A DNA stretch of 16,855 nt from JBKHJZ01 sp046537875 (GTDB taxonomy: Bacteria; Actinomycetota; Acidimicrobiia; Acidimicrobiales; VFJN01). A program made the translations under genes and the position numbers. Below are positions 1 through 7,374 of the stretch, in pieces. Each line of letters opens with the position of its first letter. The stretch's first letter is position 1. The notes below the pieces were generated by a model. The model searched no databases, was not told the origin of the DNA, and saw only the letters and a list, made by a program, of their open reading frames with translations. The stretch is from assembly GCA_046537875.1 (NCBI GenBank), contig JBKHJZ010000059.1, forward strand, positions 1 through 16,855. Reading direction: 5' to 3'.

Positions 1-686
1 ACCGTGATCCCGCCGGCCGTGACCCCCGCGGCCACCAGCCCGCCGGGCGCCCGCCCGTCCCCGCGGGCCCCAGCCGGAGCCCCGGTGGCCCGGGCCGCAA
101 CCCCGGTGGCCTGCGCCCGCTCCTCGGTGCCTTGGGACGGCTCCCTGACGACGTCGGCCATCTCGACGGTGCCTTGGGACGGCTCCCCGGCGACGTCGGC
201 CGTCTCGACAGTGCCTTCGGACGGCTCCCCGGCGACGCCGACGGTCCCCACGGTGGCGCCCGTGCCCGCTCCCACGGTGCCCAGCTCCACCGGGCCGGCG
301 GTGGCCGCCTCGCACGCGGCGTAGCCGTCGTCCGGGCCGGGTCGGGCCCGGGGGTCGCCGACGGCCAGGTCGAAGAGCGACAGGCCGACGACGATCGGCA
401 CCGGCCCCGCCGGGGTCGGCACGCCCATGCCCCGCTCCTCGCAGAAGCGCACCACCCCGTCGGCCGCCGCGAGTCCGAACGCCGACCCGCCCGACAGCAC
501 CAGCGCGTCGAGCCGGGCGACCGTCCGGGCGGGATCGAGCAGCGCCACCTCCCGGGTGGCCGGGGCGCCGCCCCGCACCTCGCCCGACGCCACCGTGCCC
601 TCCGGGAACAGCACCACCGTGCACCCGGTCCGCCCCTCGGGGTCGGTGGCGTGCCCCACCCGCACCCCGGGGAGGTCGGTGATCAC
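1..686 (-). CDS. P1 (DmpA/S58) family peptidase, C-terminus beyond the window
   Basis: This partial gene shows 228 residues of a P1-family (DmpA, MEROPS S58) N-terminal-nucleophile aminopeptidase. Family landmarks seen are GVRVGHATD (residues 7-15), the GCTVVL strand (21-26), LVLSGGSAFGLAAADGV (62-78), VPIVVGLSLFDLAVGD (96-111), RPGPDDGYAAC (115-125) and GTVGAGTGATVG (136-147). The self-processing serine of the family lies downstream and would fall off the left edge. The GTG start shares four bases (GTGA) with the alr stop, so translation is probably coupled to alr. Between GTGATVG (ending at 147) and the next conserved block GGLVAAGVTAGG (215-226) there is about 67 residues of Ala/Glu/Pro/Thr-rich sequence, including three 14-residue tandem repeats. 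As I recall the family, this loop is normally short. Family assignment is firm; the substrate is unknown. Confidence 0.85.
   Translation of the reverse strand, partial: MITDLPGVRVGHATDPEGRTGCTVVLFPEGTVASGEVRGGAPATREVALLDPARTVARLDALVLSGGSAFGLAAADGVVRFCEERGMGVPTPAGPVPIVVGLSLFDLAVGDPRARPGPDDGYAACEAATAGPVELGTVGAGTGATVGTVGVAGEPSEGTVETADVAGEPSQGTVEMADVVREPSQGTEERAQATGVAARATGAPAGARGDGRAPGGLVAAGVTAGGIT
129..254. repeat. Three tandem 42-bp units inside the P1 peptidase gene
   Basis: Units begin at 129, 171 and 213 and each is 42 bases. On the plus strand they open with GCCTTGGGACGGCTCCC, GCCTTGGGACGGCTCCC and GCCTTCGGACGGCTCCC. They are in frame with the peptidase and encode 14-residue units of the type AGEPSQGT followed by VE and TAD. 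Units 1 and 2 are most alike and unit 3 is more diverged, which fits stepwise duplication. Confidence 0.9.
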
Positions 687-1795
687 CGGTAGCGCCTCTC
701 GACGCGGCCCCCGATCGCGCACACGACCTCGTAGGAGATGGTGCCGAGCCGCTCGGCCCAGTCGTCGGGGGTGATCCGCTCGCCGCCCTGGGTGCCCAGC
801 AGCACCACCTGCTCGCCGGGCGCCACGTCGGAGCCGGGGCCGAGGTCGATCACCAGCTGGTCCATCGTCACGACGCCGACCATCGGGCAGCGCCGGCCCC
901 GCACCAGCACGTCCTGGCCGGCCAGCGGCAGTGCCCGGACCACGCCGTCGGCGTAACCGATCGGCACCGTGCCCAGCACCGTGTCGCGCTCGACGCGCTG
1001 GCGGAGCCCGTACGAGACGCCCTCGCCGGCCCGCACCCGCTTCACGAACGACACCTCCGACGCCAGCGTGAGGGCGGGGCACAGGTCGACCCGGCCGGCG
1101 AGCGCCGGGGCCGGGGGGATCCCGTACACGGCGATCCCGGTGCGCACCATGTCGAAGCGCGCCCGGGGGTGGGCGATGGCGGCGGCGGAGTTGGCGGCGT
1201 GCACCATCTGCGGCGCCAGCCCCGCGGCGCGCAGCTCGTCGAGCACCCCGACGAACCGGTCGATCTGGGCGTCGGTGAACGGGTTCCCCGGCTCGTCGGC
1301 CACCGGGAAGTGCGTGCAGAGTCCCTCGAGGACGAGCGGATCGAGCGCGGCCACCGCCTTGGCCGTGGGGAGGGCGTCCGCCGGCTCCACGCCGACCCGC
1401 CGCATGCCAGTGTCGACCTTGAGGTGCACGGCCACCGGCTCGCCGCCCCGCCGCCGGGCCGCCGCGGCGAGCGCCGACGCGGTGGCCTGCGAGTAGACGG
1501 TGAGGCGGGCGCCGGTGGCGACCGCCGTGTCCACCTCGTCGGGCCGCGGCTCCGACAGCAGCAGCAACGGCGCGTCGACGCCCGCCGATCGCAGCGCCAC
1601 CAGCTCGTTCACCTGGGCGACCGCCAGCCAGGCCGCGCCGGCCTCCAGCGCCGCACGACCCACTGCGACCGCCCCGTGGCCGTAGCCGTCGGCCTTGACC
1701 ACCGCGCACACGCGTGCCGGATCGGCCACCCGGCGGAGGGCGGCGACGTTGCGGCGCACCGCCCCCAGGTCGACCTCGGCCCACGCCCGCGCCAT
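683..1795 (-). CDS. alr: Alanine racemase
   Basis: This 370-residue protein is a PLP-dependent fold-type III alanine racemase, which interconverts L- and D-alanine for peptidoglycan. The PLP lysine is K34 in VCAVVKADGYGHG. The second catalytic base is the tyrosine of GEGVSYGLR (Y262). Other family blocks are HLKVDTGMRRVG (124-135), GLCTHFPVADE (158-168), VRTGIAVYG (217-225), PIGYADGV (278-285) and the substrate-binding TMDQ (310-313). Length is normal for the family. The ATG overlaps the upstream nnr stop by one base (TGATG), and the TGA overlaps the next gene's GTG, so this is a translationally coupled operon member. No frameshift or missing catalytic residue is seen. Confidence 0.97.
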   Translation of the reverse strand: MARAWAEVDLGAVRRNVAALRRVADPARVCAVVKADGYGHGAVAVGRAALEAGAAWLAVAQVNELVALRSAGVDAPLLLLSEPRPDEVDTAVATGARLTVYSQATASALAAAARRRGGEPVAVHLKVDTGMRRVGVEPADALPTAKAVAALDPLVLEGLCTHFPVADEPGNPFTDAQIDRFVGVLDELRAAGLAPQMVHAANSAAAIAHPRARFDMVRTGIAVYGIPPAPALAGRVDLCPALTLASEVSFVKRVRAGEGVSYGLRQRVERDTVLGTVPIGYADGVVRALPLAGQDVLVRGRRCPMVGVVTMDQLVIDLGPGSDVAPGEQVVLLGTQGGERITPDDWAERLGTISYEVVCAIGGRVERRYR

Positions 1796-3147
1796 CAGCC
1801 CGACACCTCGGCCAGCGCGTCCGGCAGGTGGTCGATCAGGTCCCCGGCCACCAGGCCGTGGGCCGGTCCCGCCATCGCCGCCCGGCCGTGCAGCCAGGCA
1901 CCGGCGGCGGCGGCGTCGAACGCCTCGGCCCCGCGGCACAGCAGCGCGCCGATCAGCCCGGTGAGCACGTCGCCGGTGCCGGCGGTGGCCAGCCGCTGGT
2001 CGCCCGACATCGACAGGCGCACCCGGCCGTCGGGTGCGGCGACCACCGTGGTCGGTCCCTTGAGCAGGACGACCGCACCGGTCCCGTCCGCCAGGGCGCG
2101 GGTGGCCCCGATGCGGTCGGACCCCGGGCCCTCGCCCGCCAAGCGGGCGAACTCGCCGTCGTGGGGTGTCAGCACGGTGTCCGCCGACCGCTGGCCCAGC
2201 AGCTCGCTCGCCTGACCGCCGATCGCCGTGAGCCCGTCGCCGTCGATCACCAGCGGCAGGTCGGCCTCGCCCACCACCCGGGCCACCCCGGCCGCCGCCG
2301 GGGCGCTGCGTCCCAGGCCGGGCCCCACCACCAGGGCGCCGGCCCGGTCGAGCTGGTCGAGCACGGTGACCTCCCACCCGGCCAGCGGCGCCGCCACCCC
2401 CACGGCCTCGATGGGGAGCGGCGGGTCGTCGAGGCCGGGCACCGCCACCCGCACCATGCCCGCCCCGCCCCGCTGGGCGGCGGCGGCGACGAGCGAGGCG
2501 GCGCCCGTCATGCCCGGCGAGCCCGACGCGACCATCACGGCCGACCGCCACTTGTGGGTGTCGGGCGGGCGGGCCGGCACCCACGAGCCGACGTCGGCCG
2601 CCTCGATCACCCCCGTGGTGGCGCCCGACACGTCGAGCCCGATGTCGGCGAGCGCCACCTCGCCGGCCAGCTCGCGTCCGGGGTGGAACACCAGCCCGGG
2701 CTTGAGCGCGGCGAACGTCACGGTGCGGTCGGCCACCACGGGGATCCCCGGCGCCGCGCCCGTCGTCCCCTCGACCCCGCTGGGGATGTCGACCGCCAGC
2801 ACGGGCGCCCCGACCGGATCGGGGGCCCGGTACTCGCCGCGGAAGCCGGTGCCGTACGCTGCGTCGATCACCAGGTCGGCACCGGGGAGCGTGGCCGGGG
2901 CCTCGGCGGCGGGGATCACGGTCACCCGGACGCCCCGGCGGGCCAGCCGGCGCGCCGCCTCCCGGCCGTCGTTGCCGTTGTTCCCCCGGCCCGCGACCAC
3001 CACCACGCGCCGACCGTAGGTGCCGCCCAGCATCCCGACGGCGGCGTGGGCCACGGCGGCGCCCGCGCGCCCGATGAGGACGTCGACGGGCTCGGGCGCA
3101 GCGGCGTCGACGGCCGCCATCTCGTCGGGGGTCAGGACCGGCAGCAT
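1795..3147 (-). CDS. nnrD: Bifunctional NAD(P)H-hydrate epimerase / ADP-dependent NAD(P)H-hydrate dehydratase
   Basis: This 450-residue fused repair enzyme recycles damaged, hydrated NADH and NADPH. The N-terminal YjeF_N epimerase half (about 1-185) carries the Rossmann loop GNNGNDG (55-61; GNNGGDG is commoner), DAAYGTGF (95-102) and VDIPSGVEG (119-127). The C-terminal ribokinase-like dehydratase half (about 190-450) carries VVGPGLG (273-279), VIDGDGLTAIGG (300-311), TPHDGEF (327-333), KGPTTVV (363-369) and the anion-hole motif AGTGDVLTG (389-397). The ATG at 3147 follows a clear GGGGAG ribosome site, 12 bases after the acpS stop. This matches the usual actinobacterial acpS-nnr-alr order. The protein spans both nnrE and nnrD (E. 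coli YjeF). Confidence 0.96.
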   Translation of the reverse strand: MLPVLTPDEMAAVDAAAPEPVDVLIGRAGAAVAHAAVGMLGGTYGRRVVVVAGRGNNGNDGREAARRLARRGVRVTVIPAAEAPATLPGADLVIDAAYGTGFRGEYRAPDPVGAPVLAVDIPSGVEGTTGAAPGIPVVADRTVTFAALKPGLVFHPGRELAGEVALADIGLDVSGATTGVIEAADVGSWVPARPPDTHKWRSAVMVASGSPGMTGAASLVAAAAQRGGAGMVRVAVPGLDDPPLPIEAVGVAAPLAGWEVTVLDQLDRAGALVVGPGLGRSAPAAAGVARVVGEADLPLVIDGDGLTAIGGQASELLGQRSADTVLTPHDGEFARLAGEGPGSDRIGATRALADGTGAVVLLKGPTTVVAAPDGRVRLSMSGDQRLATAGTGDVLTGLIGALLCRGAEAFDAAAAGAWLHGRAAMAGPAHGLVAGDLIDHLPDALAEVSG

Positions 3148-3159
3148 GGCTCCCCGAGG

Positions 3160-3621
3160 CTATGTCGCGGCACCGCGGCCCGACCGACCGCCACGGCGGG
3201 ATCGGCCGACCGCCACCACCATCGCCTCGGCCATCAGGCCCGTGTGCGTGAGGGAGACGTGCCAGCGGGCGACCGCCCGGTCGGCGGCCAGCCGGGCGGC
3301 CGACCCGTGCAGCGCCAGCGACGGCGCACCGCCCTCGCTGCGGACCACCTCGATGTCGCGCAGCGGGCAGGCGCCCAGCCCCACCCCCAGCGCCTTCAGC
3401 ACCGCCTCCTTCGCGGCGAAGCGGGCGGCGTAGCGCTCGGCCGGGTCGCGGCGGGCATCGCAGTCGGCCTGCTCCGCCGGGGTGAACAACCGGTCCCGCA
3501 GGGCGGGCGTCCGGTCGAGCGCCCGGCGCATGCGGTCGACCTCGCACAGGTCGACGCCGATGCCGACGACCGGTCCCCCGGGAGACCGGCCGCCGGACCG
3601 CCCGCGACCGATCCGCGGCAC
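3160..3621 (-). CDS. acpS: Holo-[acyl-carrier-protein] synthase
   Basis: AcpS transfers the 4'-phosphopantetheine arm of CoA to acyl carrier protein. The family motifs are clear: VVGIGVDLCEVDRM (18-31) with the metal-binding Asp24, FAAKEAVLKALGVG (68-81) with the catalytic-site Glu72, and WHVSLTHT (120-127) near the end. The start is uncertain. Most AcpS proteins start just before the GIG(V/I)D block, but here no ATG, GTG or TTG occurs immediately upstream of it. The nearest in-frame canonical start is the GTG at 3621, 11 bases after the glmS stop, giving 153 residues with a Gly/Arg-rich leader of about 17. An in-frame CTG at 3636 overlaps the glmS stop and is less likely. No strong ribosome site is visible, which suggests re-initiation after glmS. 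Confidence 0.92.
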   Translation of the reverse strand: MPRIGRGRSGGRSPGGPVVGIGVDLCEVDRMRRALDRTPALRDRLFTPAEQADCDARRDPAERYAARFAAKEAVLKALGVGLGACPLRDIEVVRSEGGAPSLALHGSAARLAADRAVARWHVSLTHTGLMAEAMVVAVGRSRRGGRSGRGAAT

Positions 3622-3632
3622 GGCGGCGCCGA

Positions 3633-6600
3633 TCAGGCCAGCCGCCAGCGGTCGGCGAGCTGGCTGATCGGTTCGGTGAGCAGCGCCTCGACGGGCACCG
3701 TGGCGAGCAGGTCCTCGCGGAAGGTCGGCTCGGTCTCCCGGACGGCGTCGTGCAGCACGGCATAGCGGTCGCGGTAGCCCTGGAGCACGTGGCGCACGGT
3801 GGCGGCCGGCAGGTGGTCGGCGAACCGCACGTGGAGCAGGGTGATCCCGGTGGTCCGCCCGTCCTTCACCTCGGGGACGATGACGATCGGCCGGCCGTCG
3901 CTGCGGCCCCGCGCCACCAGCACCTCGCGCTCGTTGGCGACCCGGTGCTTGGTGCCCCGCAGCTCCGGCGAGCGGTCGGTGCGGCTGGCGATGTCTCGGG
4001 CGATGCCGCCCCGGTCGACCACGGTGGCGGTCGGCCGGACCCCGTCGCCGCGGGGCTCGATGCCGTAGCGGGTGTGGCCCCGCACCTCGTCCACCGCCGG
4101 GCTCAGATGGGCCAGGGTGCGGAGGACCCGGTAGGTGAGCTGGTCGCGTGGCGCACCGGCCTGCAGGGTGGCGGCCACCAGCGGCGCCTCGAGCAGCGTC
4201 GAGTCGGTGCGGGAGATGCCGACCGTGACGGTCTTGGCCTGGTGCTTGATCGCGTCGACCGGCCGGGTGAGCTGCTCGATCGCCTGGGTGAGCACCGCGG
4301 TGAGGTCGTCGATCACCACCCCGGGCGTGCCCACCTTGCCCTCGTCGATCTGGTAGGCCTCCAGCGGGAGCACCCCGCGGGCGTAGCGAAACAGCATCCC
4401 GAGGCGGACCGCCGTCGAGGCCTCCAGGTGCCCGTCGTAGGACCCCACGCGCAGGTCGTCCGCGAACCGGCGGGCGTGGGGCTCGAGCTCCCCGGCGAGC
4501 GCCCGGAGCTGGGCGTCGCGCTCGCGGGCGATCCACCCGTCGGCGCCACCCGCCACCAGCGGCAGGCGTCCCGCGGTGGGGACGGCCCAGCCGGCGCCGG
4601 ACCCGACGACCTTCTCGATGGCCGCCCGGGCCTCCCGCAGCGGCCGGGCCAGGGCGTCGATGGCGAGCGCGGCCTCGTACCCGAACAGGTGGCCCGCCAT
4701 GGCCGACAGCACGAACGCCACCTGCGGGTGGGTGGGCGGCACGCCGATGACGTGCAGCGCCGGGGCGAAGCGGGCCTGCCCCTCGGTGGCGATGACCACC
4801 GGCGAGGCCTTGTGCGCCCGGTAGATCGCCACCTCCTTGGCGACGTCGTCGGCGGTCGACCCCTCGAGCCCGGACGCGCACACCAGGATCAGGGGCTCGG
4901 ACGACAGGTCGATGTGCTTCTTGTCCTCGGTGCAGTCGCAGGCGATCGACTTGTAGCAGAGCTCCGACAGCTTGATCCGCACCTCGGACGCCGCCACGCG
5001 GTTCACCCCGTTGCCCACCACCGCCCAGTAGCGCCGGGCGGGGGCGAGCTGCTGCGCCGCCTCGGCGATGCCGGGACGGCGCTCGACCACCTCGGCCATC
5101 GCGTCGGGCAGGTCGCGCAGCGCCGCCAGCACCGCCTGGTCCACGTGCCCGCCCACCTCGCCGGCGACGGCGGCGGCCAGCAGGAACCCGGCGGCGATCT
5201 GGCTGTAGAAGGCCTTGGTGGAGGCCACCGACATCTCGATGTCGCGGCCGTCCGAGGTGTAGAGCACCCCGTCGGCCTTGTCGGTGAGGTCGCTCCCCCG
5301 GCGGTTGACGATCGCGATCACCTTGGCGCCCCGACCCCGGGCGAGGTCGACCGTGCGGTTGGTGTCGGTGGTGGTTCCCGACTGGCTGATCGCCACCACC
5401 AGCGTGTCGGCCATCGAGTGGCGCAGCCCGAAGCCCGACAGCTCGGTGGCCGGCAGCGCGTCGATCCGCAGCGGGGTGTCGGCGCACGCCGCCTCCAGGG
5501 CCGCGGCCACCGCCTCGCCGGCCACCGCCGCGGTGCCCTGGCCGATCACCCGCACCCGGGCGATGGCCCCCGACCGCAGCCCGGCCCGCACGTCCGGCGG
5601 GATCACGTCGTCGCCGAGGACCACCGACAGGCGCCCCTCGCGCTCGACGAGCTTGCCGCGCAGGGTCTTGCGGAAGCTGGCCGGCGCCTCGCTGATCTCC
5701 TTCAGCAGGTAGTGCGGGTAGCTGCCCCGGTCGATGTCGCGGGTCGTGATGGCCGCGGCCGTGAGGTCGCCCTCGCCGACCGGCAGCGCCGTGCCGTCGT
5801 ACGACAGCCGCTGGATGCCGTCGAGGCCGCCGGCACGCTCGCCGTCGAGCACCACGATCTGGCCCCGGCTGCCCTCGGGGTCGTCGGGATCGGCGGGCGT
5901 CTCGCCGTCGAGGCGGAGGTAGCGGTCGGTCACCTCGACCACCCCGTAGGGCTCGCTGGCCACCACGTACGTGTCGTCGGCCAGGCCCACGTAGAGCGCC
6001 TGGCCGCTGCCCCGCTGCGCCAGCAGCAGCGCGGTCGGGGCCACCGAGGTGTGGGCGGCGATGGCCACCGACCCCTCGAACCCGGCGACCGTGTCGCGGA
6101 AGGCCGCGGTGAGGTCGTGGCCGGTGGCGAGGCGGCGGGCCACCATCGTGGGGATGATCTTGGCGTCGGTGGTGATCTCCGGCGCGATGTCGAGGCCGTC
6201 GGCCGCCTTGAGGTCGGCGAAGTTGTCGACGTCGCCGTTCAGCGCCCCCACCACGTAGGGCTGCGGCACGCCGGCGAGCTCGGCGCTGTCGAGGGGGTGC
6301 GTGTTGGGCTGCGAGATGATGCCGACCGACGCCCACCGGGTGTGCCCGAGCACGACCGCCACGCTCTCCTCGCCGGCCAGCGCCAGGCGGAGCAGGTCGT
6401 CGCCCCGGAGCGCCTCGCGCAGGGCCCGGGTGTTGTCGCCCAGCTCGCCGATCTCGGCGGCCGCCTTGTAGACGAACGACAGGCAGCCGTCCACCACCCG
6501 GACCGCGCCCGACCGGAACAGGGGGTCGTCCACCCGGTCGGCCAGCAGCCCGGCAACGGCCGGTCCCTCGAGGTCGAGGCCGTGGCCCCGCACCAGGACG

Positions 6601-7223
6601 CTGAGGCCGGCGGAGTCGCGGCCGCGCACCTCCAGCCGGTCGAGGGCGGCGAGGGCCTGCTGGATGGACGTGTAGCCCTCCACGGCCGACCAGCCCGGCT
6701 CGCTGCCCGCGAGGTCGGCGACCGCCCGGGCGGTCCGCGTGCGGTCGCGTCCCACCGCCCACACGGCGTCCTTCAGCCGGACGAGCGCGGCGTTGGTCCG
6801 CTCGAGCTCGTCGGTGTCGGCGCCGAGCCCGTCCGCGGTTGCTTCGGGCGGGTCGCCGGCGCCGAGCCCGTCCGCGGTTGCTTCGGGCGGGTCGCCGGCA
6901 CCGAGCCGGCCCGCGGTGGCGGCCGGCGGGGCACCGGCGTCGAGCCGCTCCTCGATGGCCGACACGGCTGCGCCCAGGGAGGTGGCGAGACCCTCGACCT
7001 CGGTGAGCAGCCGCCGGTCGTGGACCAGCGCGTACACACCCTGGACGCCGCGCAGGAGCTCGTCGGCCCGCTCGACCCGCCCGGCGGCGGCGTTGCACGC
7101 GTCGACCAGGGGCCCGTCGCCGGCCAGCGCCTCGATGGCGGCGTGCAACGCCCCGGTGATCATTTCCGGGGGCGGTGCCGTCCTCGCCCCGGGTCGCCGG
7201 ACGATCGAGACGATGCCGCACAT
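3633..7223 (-). CDS. glmS: Oversized glucosamine-6-phosphate synthase-like protein (glutaminase plus two SIS domains with large insertions)
   Basis: GlmS makes glucosamine-6-phosphate from fructose-6-phosphate and glutamine. The start is fixed by MCGIV, because Cys2 becomes the N-terminal nucleophile. The protein has 1196 residues; ordinary GlmS has about 600-620. Glutaminase motifs are VRGRDSAGLSV (199-209), LGHTRWASVG (292-301), QPNTHP (305-310), ALNGDVDNF (327-335) and TTDAKIIP (351-358). SIS1 contains AISQSGTTTDT (611-621) and SVASTKAFYSQ (665-675). SIS2 contains VVGNGV (735-740), KLSELCYKSI (751-760) and DKKHIDLSSEP (767-777). By alignment in my head, E754, H770 and K997 (HQAKTVTVG) match E. 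coli E488, H504 and K603. Additions are about 180 residues between MCGIV and RGRDSAG, about 140 residues between SIS2 and the AKTVTV tail, and about 195 residues beyond that tail. It sits between glmM and acpS, where actinobacterial glmS is found. Full GlmS activity is inferred. Confidence 0.9.
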   Translation of the reverse strand: MCGIVSIVRRPGARTAPPPEMITGALHAAIEALAGDGPLVDACNAAAGRVERADELLRGVQGVYALVHDRRLLTEVEGLATSLGAAVSAIEERLDAGAPPAATAGRLGAGDPPEATADGLGAGDPPEATADGLGADTDELERTNAALVRLKDAVWAVGRDRTRTARAVADLAGSEPGWSAVEGYTSIQQALAALDRLEVRGRDSAGLSVLVRGHGLDLEGPAVAGLLADRVDDPLFRSGAVRVVDGCLSFVYKAAAEIGELGDNTRALREALRGDDLLRLALAGEESVAVVLGHTRWASVGIISQPNTHPLDSAELAGVPQPYVVGALNGDVDNFADLKAADGLDIAPEITTDAKIIPTMVARRLATGHDLTAAFRDTVAGFEGSVAIAAHTSVAPTALLLAQRGSGQALYVGLADDTYVVASEPYGVVEVTDRYLRLDGETPADPDDPEGSRGQIVVLDGERAGGLDGIQRLSYDGTALPVGEGDLTAAAITTRDIDRGSYPHYLLKEISEAPASFRKTLRGKLVEREGRLSVVLGDDVIPPDVRAGLRSGAIARVRVIGQGTAAVAGEAVAAALEAACADTPLRIDALPATELSGFGLRHSMADTLVVAISQSGTTTDTNRTVDLARGRGAKVIAIVNRRGSDLTDKADGVLYTSDGRDIEMSVASTKAFYSQIAAGFLLAAAVAGEVGGHVDQAVLAALRDLPDAMAEVVERRPGIAEAAQQLAPARRYWAVVGNGVNRVAASEVRIKLSELCYKSIACDCTEDKKHIDLSSEPLILVCASGLEGSTADDVAKEVAIYRAHKASPVVIATEGQARFAPALHVIGVPPTHPQVAFVLSAMAGHLFGYEAALAIDALARPLREARAAIEKVVGSGAGWAVPTAGRLPLVAGGADGWIARERDAQLRALAGELEPHARRFADDLRVGSYDGHLEASTAVRLGMLFRYARGVLPLEAYQIDEGKVGTPGVVIDDLTAVLTQAIEQLTRPVDAIKHQAKTVTVGISRTDSTLLEAPLVAATLQAGAPRDQLTYRVLRTLAHLSPAVDEVRGHTRYGIEPRGDGVRPTATVVDRGGIARDIASRTDRSPELRGTKHRVANEREVLVARGRSDGRPIVIVPEVKDGRTTGITLLHVRFADHLPAATVRHVLQGYRDRYAVLHDAVRETEPTFREDLLATVPVEALLTEPISQLADRWRLA
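6822..6938. repeat. 39-bp tandem repeat inside glmS (two identical copies and one diverged)
   Basis: Units lie at 6822-6860, 6861-6899 and 6900-6938. The first two are identical over all 39 bases, and the third has diverged at many positions. They encode 13-residue units of the type GAGDPPEATADGL at residues 96-134 of the GlmS-like protein, inside the insertion that interrupts the glutaminase domain. Perfect identity of two units points to a recent duplication. Confidence 0.92.
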
Positions 7224-7231
7224 GACCGGCG

Positions 7232-7237
7232 AGTCTA
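7232..7237 (-). promoter_or_regulatory. Candidate -10 box for glmS (leaderless transcript)
   Basis: On the minus strand the hexamer TAGACT fits the TANNNT -10 pattern and ends eight bases before the glmS ATG. This is the spacing expected if transcription starts at or beside the ATG, as in the leaderless mRNAs common in actinobacteria. No ribosome site lies just upstream of the ATG, which agrees. A weak -35 (CGGACA at 7262-7257) is 19 bases away. This is inferred from sequence only. Confidence 0.4.
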
Positions 7238-7327
7238 CGGCGGCGCCGGTGCCGACTGTCCGGCACCCTCCGTTGCCGTCCGGCACCCTCCGTGTCCGGC
7301 GCGGCGCTCTTCCCCCGGGGGCGGGCG

Positions 7328-7374
7328 TTCCTTGGGCGGATCACGCTGCACTGCCACCGGATCTGCCCAAGGAA
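7328..7374 (-). terminator. Candidate hairpin in the glmM-glmS spacer
   Basis: On the minus strand TTCCTTGGGC (7374-7365) pairs perfectly with GCCCAAGGAA (7337-7328). A further GATC/GATC pairing after one mismatch closes a loop of about 17 bases. There is no U-tract, so it is not a classical intrinsic terminator. It could be a U-less terminator after glmM or a structure in a longer glmS transcript. A second copy of the left arm (TTCTTTGGGC, 7404-7395) could compete for the same right arm using one G-U pair. Confidence 0.45.

Noticed and set aside
7224..7286. Upstream start of the GlmS-like protein at 7286
   Set aside because: The catalytic cysteine must be N-terminal after methionine removal, so the MCGIV start at 7223 is required.
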